Source of the DNA: Prorocentrum cordatum
Lineage: Eukaryota; Sar; Dinophyceae; Prorocentrales; Prorocentraceae
Reading direction: 5' to 3'
Assembly (NCBI GenBank): GCA_963575745.1
Contig: CAUYUJ010008557.1
Span: 948,056-1,012,055 of the forward strand
DNA length: 64,000 bases
Shown one piece after another: positions 1-11,113 of the stretch (position 1 is the first letter of the stretch; each line of letters starts with the position of its first letter). The notes under the pieces are model-generated. The model ran no database searches and was not told the DNA's origin. It worked only from the letters and a program-made list of their open reading frames with translations. Made by a program: the position numbers and the translations under genes.

Positions 1-1
1 T

Positions 2-415
2 CTGCGTATATATCATATCCGAAACCACACCTTCCACCATTGGAACACCCTGGCTGATAATGTTGCCAAAGATGCCGCAAGAGAGAGAATCCCCTCCATT
101 GGCATCAGTGACAGTCTTGTGCAGATGTCTAGCTATTATGCTGGACGAGAGTGGGAATGGGCGCAGCCGCCCTTCGTCCCAGCAGACATTGGCATGCCTA
201 GTATTGTTGATGGTGTGCTGCCCTTTGTTGCTTCCCCCCAGCTCGCCTCGCCTGAAGACTGCCCCGAGCAAGGGGCCATTAAAGAGGCGAGGCGCGATGT
301 TGAGCTCAAGGTCATGCAGTTCAATGCTAAGTCCATGTATTGTCGGCCCTCCAATGGGGGCTCGGGGCAAGCGTCGCTCGATGAGGACTCAGATCCTGAA
401 GACGCAGTTTGCTAA
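2..415 (+). pseudogene. RNase H C-terminus joined to EN start (LINE-A)
   Basis: Open in one frame from base 2. The first 30 codons give an RNase H ending: IYHIRNH followed by WNTLADNVAKDAA, matching the His and the terminal Asn...Ala-Asp of type I RNase H. About 65 residues of spacer follow, including a W-rich stretch, and then LKVMQFNAKS, the first beta strand and Asn motif of an exonuclease-endonuclease-phosphatase (EEP) domain. One frame spans both, so this arrangement is a single polypeptide and not two elements side by side. The frame ends at a TAA at 413-415, and the endonuclease carries on in another frame. The catalytic Asp residues of RNase H lie upstream, off the window. Confidence 0.65.
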
Positions 416-1140
416 CGAGCATTTACACCTCACTGGTGCGGAGGGGCCCCGTAACCCTCGGGGGGTCGGTATGTCTGGGCCGTTTCTTATTCTGGCCTCG
501 GGGGCTCTCGATGGGGGGCTCTGCTGCGAGCTCCAGGTAAATATTGAGGGGCCTCTCTCGAGGTCAAGGGCAAAGAGGTCACCTTCAAAAGAGGTGACGT
601 GGTTGCTCTGCATTGCGATCCTCGCAGGCTCATTGCGGCGGTCAACTCAAGTGTTTTTAAAGCTAGAGTTGCTGTGACTCAAGCTCCGCATTCGGGGCAC
701 AAGGCCGGTGATATTCGTATTTATGGAGCTCCACTGGCATCTTGTTTGATAAATGGAGCGTTGACTTTGTCTTAGCCGACGCGAGCGCTCGAGTTGGAAG
801 CAAAGTTTCAGAATGGGCGGGTGCCCTTGGACATGCCCAAATTGAAGGTGAGCCAGGGGGAGTGTTCCATCTTTGCGCGTCGCAGGCTCACCTCCACGTG
901 GTCAACGCCAAGTTTGCCCATGCACATGGGCACACATTATATGCTAAAAACCAGGCCAAACACAGGACTGAGTACGTTCTTTGCTCAGGTCAGTTTATTG
1001 GTGCCGTGTCTAAAGTTCGCACTCGGCATGACATCGACCTTTGTGCGAAGCAGCCTGACCATGTGCCAGTTCAGGTTGAATTTAAATGGTCGCGACATGC
1101 CTCCTCGGCGCGCTCGCCCCATCCTCGGATCGATCGATCG
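340..1140 (+). pseudogene. LINE-A endonuclease (EEP) domain, frameshifted
   Basis: Three frames together give an apurinic-endonuclease-like domain that would nick target DNA to prime reverse transcription. The first part (about 390-555) has QFANEHLHLTGAEGPRNPRG, the motif around the QE position of EEP proteins, here changed to GAE. The next part (555-740) reads KEVTFKRGDVVALHCDPRR and ends in an APHSGH motif. The last part (742-1,090) holds ADASARVGS, aligned to GDFNARVGS of active enzymes, so the catalytic Asn is Ser, and then PDHVPV for the terminal S-D-H. Loss of the Asn, with the frameshifts, predicts an inactive enzyme. The family is clear from motif order; the exact breakpoints are my estimate. 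Confidence 0.7.
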
Positions 1141-1563
1141 AAGACGAAGGACCCTGAGTGCATTGAGAAGTTTCAAGCGAAAGTTTCTGAAGTCCCCGTC
1201 CCCCCTTGGAGTGCTGGCGTGAACCAGCGCCTCACTGAGGTGGTTCAGGGGCTCCATGGAGCCGCGGCCCAAGCCTTCCCGCTCGCGAAGAGACGGGCCA
1301 GAGCGCGCTATCTGTCTGCGCCCACCCTTGCCCTCATCGCCACGAGGCGCGCGGCTCAAAAAAGCTTTGGTTAAGCAAGCCTTCGCTTGACAGGACTTTC
1401 GCGAGCGTGTTCTGAAGCATGTTGCTGGGCGTCTGTTGAGAGGCGATCTGGCCGTGGCGACTTTGGGTTTCTTCCCTGGGTGGGGAGAGCTGAGAATGGA
1501 GCTGGGCACCAGGACCAAGCTCTTCATGTGGAAGAAACAGCGCATTGATTTTTCCAACTTGCT

Positions 1564-3300
1564 TTGGATGAGTTCCTTTTGGCGTCGCAGGAGAAGCTTA
1601 TCGAGGGCATGCGCCAGGACAGAGCCCAATGCCTGACGGCGCAACTGCAGGATGTGAGCGTCCCCATCAATGGCCACCTTCCCACTCGAGAGTGGACCTC
1701 CTTAGACAGAGCCCTCAGGTTTGGGGGAAAGCCCCCCAAAACAGCGCTCGCGTTCCCTGATATGTTGGATGCTCGCGGACAGGCCGTCACTACCCAAGAG
1801 GAAGTCGCGGGCATTGAGCAGAAGTTTTTCGCCAATGTTCAGGCGGCTCAGATAGCCAGCCTGGATGAGTTCTTAGAAGAATACAATGCTTGCAGCGTTG
1901 CCAAACAGGGGAAGTCGGAACCTGACCCCGAGCTCATCCCCACTTTGTTTGATGCGAAGGCCATGCTGCGCAAGAGCCCAGCGGACAAGGCTGCTGGACT
2001 TGATGGGGTGATTGCCGATTTTGGCAAAGTTGCGCAGGGCCCCGTTTCCCGTTTGGTTTACCCCTTCTGCTCAAAACGGCCCTCCACCAGAGGGAACCCC
2101 TGGGGTTTAAAAGCGGCGAGATCGGGTTTTTTTTCCGCGAGGGGAAGGGGGCCGCGAACGCAATGGCCAACCAAAGAAACGTCCTGCTGGGCAGCACTAT
2201 TGGGAAGCTGCATCATAAGACCCCCAGAGAGGCTGCGCTTCGCTTCGTGCAGAAAGCTCGCTCCCGATGCTATGCGGGGGGTTGCCTGGCAGAGGGCTTG
2301 AAGGCGCGATCCTCTTCGTGAGGCAATTCTGGTCGGCGGCCAAAGCTTGCTCCCTCTCCCCCGGGGGGATCTTTGTTGATCTCCACACGGCGCTTTATTC
2401 TGCCCTCAAGCAGCTGTGCCTCTTTTTGCCTGCTGAGCAGGATAGGCTTGAAGATGCGCTCCTGCATGTGGAGGCCCCCCCTTTCCTTCAAGCCGGTCTT
2501 GAAAGTGAGTTGGCCTCGGGGGGTCCCCTTGATGATGTGGATATGCCCCCACATTTGCTTTCGCTCCTGCATGAAAGCCAGACGGGTAGTTTCTGGCGTG
2601 TGAGGGGGGCCAGCGATGCGGCGTGTCCTTGGAGAGGGTGCCGTCCTGGGACGGTTCCCGCCACGGACGTCTTCAACGTCATCTTTGCCAAAGTTGAGGG
2701 GTGAATCGAAGCTATGGCGACGGCTGATGGTTTAGTGTGGACCCCCCCCCCCGAATCCGTGGCCCATTTTGCCTCAAGCTTGGAAAGTGAAAACCCACGC
2801 TCCAGCACTTCGTTCGTTGATGGCCTCACCGCTCTTACAGCAGATAAGGCAAGCGAGATCGCATGGAAACTTCAGAGGCTTGCCGAAATCATTTATGCGG
2901 TGGCCTCGCAGCACGGATGTCAGATTAACTTCGCGAAGACGGTTGCGCTCATGTCTTTCAATGAGCCTGGTTCCCGTGCAGAAGCGAAAAAGGTGTATAA
3001 GGCTGGCGGCAATTTCTTGGAAAGTGAGTTGTACAATGTGAAAATGCCGACTGTTCGCTCCCATAAGGTTGTGGGCGCAAGAGTAAATGATTCTGGATCA
3101 ATGGGTGATGAAATCACCGAACGGATCAGATCGGCCCGCACAGCACTCATGCCAATTAAAAAAGTGGTGGCACCTTGCTCGGCGCTGGCTCTACCACGCA
3201 ACGTTCGCTACAGCGAGGCCTACGCGGGGTCGACGTTCCTGTTTGTGGCCAGCACGTGGGATCCTTCACGGCAAGGACCAGGGCCGATCGCGGAGCCGCG
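1564..3300 (+). pseudogene. LINE-A reverse transcriptase, broken active site
   Basis: The RT is spread over three frames. LRKSPADKAAGLDGV (about 1,965-2,010) is the finger block before motif 1. Another frame near 2,100-2,230 gives GEIGFFF, then KGAANAMANQRNVLLGST and IGKLHHK, the block before motif A. FVDLHTALYSA (about 2,370) is motif A with its Asp. GCRPGTVPATDVFNVIF (about 2,640) is motif B. Motif C, normally F/Y-x-D-D, reads FVDG at 2,813-2,824, so the second catalytic Asp is Gly. INFAKTVALMSF is motif D, and the connection region follows to about 3,300. A run of ten C at 2,742-2,751 lies just upstream of motif C. The enzyme cannot be active as it stands. Confidence 0.75.
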
Positions 3301-3345
3301 CCTTCAGCATCAACTCCAGGAAGAACGGCCAATCCCATGCCTAGT

Positions 3346-4411
3346 CTTCCGAGAAATGCCCCCGCGAGCGCGGGCGGGCCACGCGGGGGGGGAAGTTCTC
3401 CCGCGATCGGCGCGAGGCGCGCATGGGCAAGATTGGCAAAGCCCTCCCTTGCAAACGAAGCAAGGAGCAGATATTTGCCGCAGCGCAGAACATCGAGGGG
3501 AGCGCTGCGCCCGCACGGGGCAACGACGAGGAAAAGTCGAAGGGGGGCGGCAAGAGTCAGGAGAAGCGGCAACGCTGGAGGCACCTGGCCAGACAGACCT
3601 GCCCATTCGGAAAGGATTTGTGAGACAGGAGCGATGTCCCTGGACATCCGTGACCTGATCGGCCGGCGTTTGGCGACTATGTCACCGGCGTCGGCCTGGA
3701 GGGGGTCGAGGCCTCTCCCTGATGTTGGGGGCTCCGCTGCGCGCAGCTCCCGCAGTTGTCTGCGCTGGATCAGGATCCCAAGCGCCGTTGTTCGGCAGGG
3801 CGGCCATCCTCGGACGAGACTCTCGAGGGGGTGGACAGGATGAAGAGAACCGCACATTTCGGCGCGACAACGACAGCCTGGCTGCGCCGGCGCATGCGCA
3901 GGGTAGGAGCAAGGGCGCCCTACGCCCTACGCGTGAAGCTGCTGAGGTGTCTCCAGGCAGGTGGGATTGCGGCGCCCCCGAAACAGGCCCTCGAACTGCC
4001 GAGGAACTGGAAGCCGTCTCGAAACGAGTGCGCGAACAGAAGCGCCCGCCAGTCAATGGACAGCGGAAGGCACGCATAGAGCCGAGCACGCCGCAGCCAG
4101 CCACTTGGACTCTTCGACCGATGCGCAAAGAAACGAAGTTGATACCAAGTACGCGGGGGAACCTTTTCGAGTTTCATCCTCAGTGGGCTGGGAAGCGCGC
4201 GCAAGGGTGGGATCAATGGGCAACTGGCCTTCGATGAGGCCTTTGCTCCGTGTCAGGATGTCCGGCGCACGTGGGTCGCTTTGGAGCAACTGTCCGATGG
4301 CGAGTTCAGCGACGCGATGGCGAGCGCATTGCTGCTGTGTCTGCTAGGGAACAACGAAAGGCCAAGAGAGATTAAGAGTCCAGCCCCGTCCGTCTTGGAT
4401 CCACGCGGCGC
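3346..4411 (+). other. GC-rich unassigned stretch between LINE-A and Copia protease
   Basis: Several overlapping frames are open here (for example 3,722-4,237), but none shows a motif I recognise. By position it may hold the gag part and 5' LTR of the Copia element that follows. I found no CCHC knuckle and no obvious LTR ends such as TG...CA with a partner downstream of 9.7 kb. The open frames on both strands are what GC-rich DNA gives by chance. Confidence 0.3.
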
Positions 4412-4765
4412 ATCGTCGACGCGGGCTGCGGCTCCAACTATATCTTTGTCAAGTACTTGCGAGAGACAGGAATGACTGACAGGATCTCTCCGCTGGCCGC
4501 CCCCATTGCCCTGGGCGCGGCGGGCGGCCAGTCCGGAGCCCTCGGCGCGGCCGGGACTGCCGGCGACAAGCTGAACATGAGGGTGATTGAGATTATTGCC
4601 ACGCCGGAGACTCCGAGCGCGATCTCAGCGGGTGGGCTCTGCACTGACCGCAGTTGCAGTTCCCGTTGGATAACCGTTAGAGCGTCGTGCCTGATGCTGC
4701 CACGTGGGAGAAGATTGGAATTCGCAGTCGAGGGCGAGATCCCCTATCTCACCATTGATGGCAGA
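4412..4765 (+). pseudogene. Copia aspartic protease
   Basis: IVDAGCGSNYIFVKYL aligns to the D-S/T-G active-site loop and following strand of retroviral-type aspartic proteases, with DAG for DSG. Further on, IATPETPSAISAGGLCTDR matches the block in which Copia proteases present a Pro-rich strand and a Leu-Cys-x-D turn, and FAVEGEIPYLTID matches the end of the domain. The frame stays open over the whole domain and beyond. Such proteases mature the Gag-Pol polyprotein. The Ser/Thr-to-Ala change next to the catalytic Asp is unusual and probably harmful. Ends are approximate. Confidence 0.6.
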
Positions 4766-5339
4766 GCGGCCTTGGGCCAGGTAGGCGAGGCAGCCCCCGC
4801 CGGCTCGTCTGAGCTTGAGCGGCGGGCGCGCCCGGAGATCGGCTCGAGGTCTAGCCTGGGTGATCCTGGCGCGCTGGGTGGCCCCCCGGCCCAGGCATTC
4901 GGGCGCCGCGCAACCCGCGCGTTGCGCTCGCGGAAGGCGATGGCAGAAGACTCCCACTCGAAGGGCAAGCTGAATATCCAGTCGGACTGCGCCAAAGGAC
5001 TTTTGATCACGGGCGGGGCAGTGGCGCCAAAGTCCGGTGCACTCACCTATTTCATTATGAGCCCCGTGAAGCGGCAAGGCTCGGATGGACGCACGCGAAC
5101 ACGGATTTTGTTAGCAGCGATACCTCGGCGGCGCCGGTGCCGGCGCGCAGCTTTGCTGCAGGGGCGCGGTGTCAAGACCGAAGCGCGGGCGAGGCTACGC
5201 CTCGTCGCTTGGCGGCGGCGCCTGCACCAGGCGAAGAGGAGGTCGCCGACGTGGCGCCAGAGGGGCTGGGGGCGTCGTCGACGACCGCTGCGATGGCCCA
5301 ATGGAAGAGGCAGGACCTGGGGGGGCCGCGAAATACGAA

Positions 5340-6170
5340 CGCCTCCAGCAAGAGGCCGTTTCACGTCAGCACCTGCTTACTCACGTGCCTAAGAACCCGT
5401 TCTGCTCGACCTGCCAGTTGGCGAAGACATTGAGGACGCAACAAAGGCAGGATACATACAAGGCTTACAAGCAGATGCGACCATACTCTGAGCCGACGAA
5501 GTTCGGCTTGTGCACCATGGACCATTGGTTCGCGGCTGATGAGCTATCGAGGGGGCTCAACGGGGAAACCTCGCGCGCGCCACTACGCGACCAGCACGGG
5601 GGATTCCCGGCAAGCCAGAGCACCCATGACAAGTCGGCCGAGCACGCGGTTGATTCTCGCGTGAACCTGGCGGCGCCCGCCTAGAAGCTGGAAAGAATCT
5701 ACGCGGGCGCGGTGCCCAAATCGAGCAGGACGTGCAAGTCATTGAATGCGCATCCTCTGTGCGAGTCCACGACCGCGCGCGATCCAGGCGGCCCGCGAAC
5801 GAGAAGCAGAACTCAGTGGCGGAAAGAGCCAGCGCCATCTCGCAGGACGGGGCCCGAACCCTTCTCATGGCGGCAGGACTGCCGGCTCCGCGCTGGGTGC
5901 GCGCGGCGCCTTTCTTCTGCTTGCGCAATAATACGCAGGAGAAAGATGCGGGCGGCTCTGCGTGGAAAGACATGGCACTAGCTTTGACGGGTCTCTAGTG
6001 CCTTTCGGCTTTGCCGCGAGGTGCCCGCCGCCCCCTGGGCCCCGCGTTAAACAACCCAAGACTTGCCCTCGCATAAGAGTTGGCATCTACCTTGGTCATG
6101 CCATCATGCGGGGGGGGCGAGCCGGACCCGACCATAGCAGCTCGAGGCATTCTACTTCAAGACGGGCATG
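5340..6170 (+). pseudogene. Copia integrase (HHCC zinc finger and core)
   Basis: HLLTHVPKNPFCSTCQLAK at 5,370-5,426 has the H-x3-H and C-x2-C spacing of the integrase N-terminal zinc finger. KFGLCTMDHWFAADE follows, where the first catalytic Asp of the DDE core is expected (about 5,520). A stretch of about 180 bases is too scrambled to show the second Asp. In another frame RPANEKQNSVAERAS carries the final Glu (about 5,822), followed by ARTLLMAAGLPAPRWVRAA and, after one more frame change, SLVPFGFAA and GIYLGHAIMRGG. These blocks match the C-terminal part of Copia integrase cores. The enzyme would insert the cDNA into the host genome; it is dead here. Confidence 0.7.
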
Positions 6171-7535
6171 AATAAAGACTAACGGAGGCCTGTTGTGAAA
6201 ATATTGGAACATATCTGGGCCGACATTGGCGTCGAGTCGGTGGTCGGATCGGGTCGAGACGGAATGGCGGACAACCGGCCTCCTGGAGTTGTTGTTCATT
6301 CCCCGTCGCGGAAGGCCTATGTCGTCGCGTCTGACGATGCCATCGGTAAATTTTGGGGACATGCTGCCTGGAGAGAACGTTCCTTTAGGCGAGCAAAAGG
6401 AGCCCCGGGGCGGCGGCCAGTCGTCCGGGGAGGGGTTGTTCGCGTCGTCAAGCGGGCCAGCTGGAAGCAAGGCTGCGGCTGCGATGCCGCCGCCTCTTGC
6501 CCATGGCGAGGGGGCAGGAGGGGCGGCCGTGGAAGTGGTCGGGGAGGGCTCGACGGACGATGAAGGGCCCTCTGGGCCCCCTCCTGCTCCACCGCTGCTT
6601 GTGGGAGCTAGGTGGAGAGCTGTGCGTTATGCTAGTGCCGCGGGGGGCTCGTTGGCCGAGCGAGACGGCGCCATTGCAAGGCAGTCGCGTTCCTAGGTCG
6701 CCGTGGGTAGGGGAGAGCCGAAGTTTGAACAGATCGAGGCACGAACCGCCCAGATTCCACAAACGGGTGAATGTTACGAGCGCAACGTCGTCACTGTCGG
6801 CGAATCACGCGAAGAGCTCAATCAGCCTCCGCCGTTCACGGGCAAGAGCAAGACGACGCATGCAAGCGTGGTTTTCTATCATGACACGCGATGCCGCGCC
6901 CCCGACGCCGCGGACGCGGAGTGCCTAGTGCTAGGAAAGGCTCGGCTGAAGAGGTCACAGGAGGACTCGACCAACCCAGTTATTCATCCAAATCTTCGGT
7001 GGAAGATGGGATGCCCAGCAAGGGCAAGAGCGATTGCTGAGCTTAAGGCAGAAGGAAGTGGATTCCATGGGCTCGAGGAGCCAGGCCCGATTGCTGACCT
7101 GCTGCAAGAGATCGGTATCGCCATCCCGCGACCCCGGGTCAAGTGCGTCATGTCGGCCGTGGGCGAGGAGTTCCCATCCCCTGTTGCTTTGGATGGCTAT
7201 GCCACTAACGTTGCGGAAGACGATGATGCACATATTGTTCGTGATATTGCGAATGGCGCGGGCGCTGATCTCGGCCACAATCCTGGAATTAAGACTGCAT
7301 GGAACACCGCGGGCTTAACCTGCGCGGCGGCGGCTGGCGGGCGCCGCGTTCATCGCGTGGTTCTGAGGTTACAAGATGCGAGCAGTTATCAGCACCGGGA
7401 GAAGGCGCTGGGAGTGAGACCGTACTATAGCCCCTTCACGGACAAGTGCGATCGATGTGGCGAGTCAGATCCGTCTACTGCTCCGTCCAATTGGGTCCTG
7501 GATATGTCCAGCGTTGCTTGCGTCGCCAGACCCGT
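6171..7535 (+). other. Copia spacer between integrase and RT, no clear domain
   Basis: Open frames cover most of this stretch, the longest running from 6,703 to 7,743. I see no clear catalytic motif. The sequence is rich in Gly, Pro, Ala and charged residues, as expected for the linker between integrase and RT in Copia pol. CDRCGESDPSTAP near 7,450 contains a C-x2-C pair, too little to call a zinc finger. Confidence 0.4.
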
Positions 7536-8400
7536 GACTAAGGCTGAAGCAGCGAACGGCGAGGGGGCGACCGCTGCCTTGAAGAAGGAACGGGGTAGGC
7601 GACTTGAGATCAACACGTGGGGCGAAATCAAAGTGATGGAGCTGAGTCATTCTTCGCCATCCTCGTCGAAAAGAACGCCGAGCTACCAGAGGGACAGAAG
7701 GAGAGGAAGCTCAGGGGGGGTGTTTTTTTTTTCACACATCTGACGCAATTGATCAAGACGAGAACGTAGCACTAGATCAAGAGCTCTCATCATGCCCTGC
7801 CACGATGCAGGCGAGTAAAGCCACCGACACCTTTGGTCTCTTCCCAGTGCGCGACATACAACAGGCTGATGCACGTCAGGCCTCAGGCGTGCACCCAGTC
7901 ACTGTTGGGAGGGACGCTAACGTGGGTTAGACAGCCGAAGGAGGCATGGCCAGAGAGTTGGGCGGGGATGCGTGACCCGGTGTGCCCTTTGCGGTTGGCG
8001 TTATACGGCCACCCTGACGCTGGGGGAGATCGGGAAAAGCATTGCGAGGCACGCGTCGTATCGAACGGATTTGAACCTATTCCGCCGTGGCGCAGTTTTT
8101 ATGACCACCTGGAGCTGACGCTCTTCTTGATAGTGTACGTTGACGATTCAAAATTCATAGGTTCTGTCGCCAACATGCAGAATGGTTGGGACCTCATCTT
8201 GAGTCCTTCAGAGACTGCGCCCAAGGGCATCGATCTGGACCAGCCCTCGCCGGTGGGGCGATGCTTGGGTTGCGAGCGCACACTCTCCGGAAGGTGGATC
8301 GGCTGGCGTGCCGGGACAGAGTGTATGGGTACGATGCGACGCCGATGCGAGACGCTTCAGGTCGTCGCTGCCGTCCGTGCCTGATCGGAGGTCAGTCGTT
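7536..8400 (+). pseudogene. Copia reverse transcriptase, YVDD retained
   Basis: ALKKERGRRLEINTWGEIKV begins the block that precedes the RT in Copia pol. A frame change near 7,650 then gives ELPEGQKERKLRGG. Near 7,850-7,960 DIQQADARQA, then LLGGTLTWVRQPKEAWPESW, correspond to motif A and the conserved Pro-rich loop after it. LRLALYGHPDAGGD matches the LYGLKQS block. LIVYVDDSKFIGS contains the catalytic YVDD at 8,136-8,147, intact. At least three frameshifts and in-frame stops rule out a working product. This is the polymerase that would copy the element RNA into DNA. Confidence 0.7.
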
Positions 8401-9169
8401 CGGCGGGTTACCGCGGATTACGACGCATGGGGAGTGCCAGAGGGCCCATCGAGCCCACGTCAAGTCAGCAGGGAAAGGATCTATGCCGAGCTTCTGGGGG
8501 GCACCATGGGCCCCGGGAACATTGCAATGCCGCTGTTCGACGACGCGCGCTGCCCGGGGGGGGGGGGCGAGCGATCAGCTGCACCCTGCCAATCTGCTAT
8601 GCAAGGCTCGATGGGCGAAAACCCCAGCTGCTTCTTCTCGCCTGATGGACAGGTCAGCGACGCCGAGGACGAGAGGCCCAAAGAGCCCCACGTACCAGGG
8701 CCGAAAAGCAAGGTACAGGTGATTGGGTATGATATGTAAGATTTCTTCGTGTTACGCGTTAATCTACACGCTGAATTGACAGATGCAGATCCTGAGACTT
8801 ACCCGCTGGCTGGTACTCCTCGCGGCCCTGAGTTGACGAGCTTGGAGAACGGGCAGGGTGGCCCCCGTGGAGAAGAGATTCACCCGGCGGGGGAGGCGAT
8901 AGCGGAATGTCTAAGGATTGATGCTAATGCAGTTCTTGAAGGCAAGGTGCCAGCTGTAGGTGGATGCCTCATGGTGGATGGCGGGCCCCCGAACCTTCGA
9001 CCACGTGCTCCACCGGGAGTGTTACAAACGGTAGCAGCGAATGTTAGGATGCAGATTCTCTACGACGCAAGGATGGCCGGGTACGATCTGCTCCGTGCGA
9101 TGTGCACATTGGCGTCATGCGTTACCAAATGGACCGAATAGCATGCGATAGAACTCCGCCGTCTCACAT

Positions 9170-9720
9170 GCTTCACCAAGGCAACACTGCGCTACCGAAT
9201 GGTATCTTGGGTGGGAAACGAGCCCGCAGATGTTTGTTTAAAACAATATGCGGATGCCGACCTGGTCAGTGATATCATGACATATCTTAGCACGAGCGCC
9301 GACACACAGGAATCGTGGGGACCCAACGCCCGGGCTCTGCAGAGCGGCAACTCGAGGAAACAGACCCCTACCTCTCACAGCACTCGAGGCAGAGATATCA
9401 TCAGCAGCTTAGAGAGCTACTGCCTGCACTGCCGCTGTGGGAACGACTGCCCGGCAGGTCTCCGAAAGCTAATGAGTTAATGGAGGACAGCCAGGCAGTG
9501 GTGAAGGTCTGCAGGGCCGGAGGGTCGCAGAAACTTATGCACCTGCCGCGGGCGCATCGGATCGACGCAGCAGCTGTGGCGGAACAGTTTGCGAAAGGAG
9601 CCATTGACTTGGCGCATTGTCCTACGCAGGGTCAAGCCGCCGACGTTGGTATTGAGAGGTTTGAGCAGCCTCCCTCCTGGGCCAAAGTGATTTATCTGAT
9701 TCAAGTGGTTGCTCCGAACT
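9170..9720 (+). pseudogene. Copia RNase H
   Basis: The first frame has VGNEPADVCLKQYADADLVSD, with the Asp of the Copia RNase H start, then TYLSTSADTQ (the STSG block) and SRKQTPTSHSTRGRDIISS. In the ST-EAE motif the catalytic Glu is lost (TRGRD). A frame change near 9,400 gives LPLWERLPGRSPKANELMEDSQAVVKV, holding the next Asp motif. HLPRAHRIDAAAVAEQFAKGAIDLAHCPTQGQAADV then matches the RHL...H and Q-x-AD ending. The open frame carries on to 10,124 through sequence with no clear family features. Confidence 0.7.
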
Positions 9721-10340
9721 TTTGGACAGCGAGCAGCTATGGAAGTGCCATAGAACCGCTATTTAACGGCGAGAATATCCTGCCCATCAAGCCCGAGGCG
9801 GTCCTTAGGCCGAGGCTGGGATCGAAGTCCTCTCTCGTCACCGGCGGGGCGATCGCTGGAAGGAAGGCAGTGAAGAGGCCTGGGCGACCGAACAAAGGCA
9901 GGGGCATGTCCAGAATGCACACCAAGCCTTGCGTGAACAGGAGTAACGCTGAAGGATCTGGATGCGCCGCCACAGAGGTTCACCCTGACTATGTCGAGGG
10001 CCCCGTTGCAGGCGGCGCCCAGGCAACGCCGGCTACAGGGGCCTCGAAAGGAACACCCACTTACCCCAAGAGGCTACTGATGGAGTTTTCGTTGTGGGCC
10101 GAATGGCACTTTGGGCAGACCTGAGAAGATGGCGCATCAAACTTGCACGCTGGTGTGATTAACAGAAGAACAAGACATGACTACGGAAGCAGGATTCGCA
10201 TTAGCCGCGGAGAAGGTCGATGACCATAGCGGTTCCCGCATCACTTTGTGGGGCTCCATTCCTCGTTCCGGATGTTCGCCTCGGCAGCATGGGCGCCAAC
10301 TGCATCCTGCCTTCTCCTTGTGCTAGCTCCCATCGCTGGC
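9721..10340 (+). other. 3' flank of Copia element, no domain seen
   Basis: The RNase H frame stays open to 10,124 with a Lys/Pro/Gly-rich tail and no motif I recognise. The rest is non-coding as far as I can see. A 3' LTR would be expected about here, but I found no matching repeat upstream of 4.4 kb. Confidence 0.3.
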
Positions 10341-10345
10341 GGCTT

Positions 10346-11113
10346 TCACGTCGTTTCTTTGCGTCGGCATCCACGAATGCAGCGGCTCCGTTTTGAAATT
10401 GCCAAGAACGGCAGGATCGTATAATTCTGGATGGCGACGATCGAACTCAGTGCGACACCCGGCCCGGCACCGCTTCTCAGTACCTGGGTTATTTCAAGGA
10501 TTGTCTCTGCCGCGTCGACCAGATCGCGCGTGTCCTCCGCGAGCTTGGCGTATTGTTCATCCCGCGGTACGTCTGGGTCATCAAGGACCTCGGCAATGGG
10601 AGGGCGCCCGAATACGTTCGGGGTGCCGGGCGAGATGCCGCGGAGGCGGCCGCGCGAAACGCGCGCCGGCATCTCGTCGACAGGAGGACTTGACTTCCTC
10701 ATTGGGGGTGGTCGGTGCATGACACCGACACGCGCCGCTTCTTCTCTGCCTCTTGCGAGCCTGGCCGGCCCGCGCGCGCTGGCGTTCTCGAAGTTGCCGG
10801 CCCGGGCGCGGACGGCCGCGGAGCTCGCGGCGAGAGGGGCAAGGGGGCAGCCGCGCAATCGCGGGGGGAACCCGAGCGCTCGCGGGCGGCGCTGGCGCTG
10901 ATGCCCGAGTGGTCTTGAGCCGACGCGACAGCGGGCACGCGCGAACAAGGATGCCAGAACGACGGAGGCGACGGCAGCAGTCCCAGCAGCAGCGGCACTT
11001 GCAACTAGCTCATGCACACGTCTTGGCAAACTTGTCCGCGCAATCTTCCGCAATCTTACAATCCCGCCCGCGCGCTTCAACGCGTCGATGAGTGCCGTCA
11101 CATGTCCGAACAA
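10346..11113 (-). CDS. Uncharacterised minus-strand ORF, doubtful
   Basis: A 255-codon ORF from ATG to stop. The N-terminal third reads ALIDALKRAGGIVRLRKIA, then a run of Ala and Val that could form a membrane or hydrophobic helix. The middle is Arg/Ala/Pro-rich, typical of GC-rich shadow frames. The C-terminal part is Glu/Asp-rich with helical character (DTRDLVDAAETILEITQVL). I recognise no family. The + strand also has open frames here, so this may be chance. It is listed because it is the longest ORF in a stretch with no clear element. Confidence 0.2.
   Translation of the reverse strand: MFGHVTALIDALKRAGGIVRLRKIARTSLPRRVHELVASAAAAGTAAVASVVLASLFARARCRVGSRPLGHQRQRRPRALGFPPRLRGCPLAPLAASSAAVRARAGNFENASARGPARLARGREEAARVGVMHRPPPMRKSSPPVDEMPARVSRGRLRGISPGTPNVFGRPPIAEVLDDPDVPRDEQYAKLAEDTRDLVDAAETILEITQVLRSGAGPGVALSSIVAIQNYTILPFLAISKRSRCIRGCRRKETT

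Larger units (their letters stand above)
1..3345 (+). mobile_element. LINE-A: degenerate non-LTR retrotransposon (RNase H - EN - RT)
   Basis: A LINE-type pol read over several frames. It opens with the end of an RNase H domain, continues in the same frame into the start of an apurinic-type endonuclease, then gives the rest of the endonuclease, a linker and a reverse transcriptase. The order of conserved blocks is what identifies it; frameshifts near 415, 555, 2,050 and 2,270 and a mutated RT active site show it is dead. RNase H lying before EN differs from the usual EN-RT-RNase H order. The 5' end is outside the window and I could not place the 3' end precisely; recognisable RT-connection sequence stops near 3,300. 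Confidence 0.8.
4412..9750 (+). mobile_element. Ty1/Copia-type LTR retrotransposon, degenerate
   Basis: Protease, integrase zinc finger, integrase core, RT and RNase H occur in that order on the + strand. Integrase before RT is the mark of Copia rather than Gypsy elements. Every domain is broken by frameshifts, and the domains lie in at least four frames, so the copy is old. The RT still shows YVDD. A G homopolymer at 8,558-8,567 interrupts the stretch between RT and RNase H. I did not find long terminal repeats, so the true ends are unknown; 5' and 3' non-coding parts may extend into the flanking unassigned sequence. Confidence 0.75.

Noticed and set aside
2756-2778. A dinoSL-like string (CCGTGGCCCATTTTGCCTCAAG) inside LINE-A
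   Set aside because: It has two mismatches and an insertion and lies between RT motifs B and C, in frame with family-like protein (HFASSLE). No element or gene starts here, so chance resemblance is more likely than a relic.
3156-3857. A 233-codon minus-strand ORF
   Set aside because: It is the complement of GC-rich sequence that is also open on the + strand, is Arg/Pro/Leu-rich, has no motif, and crosses the LINE-A/Copia boundary.
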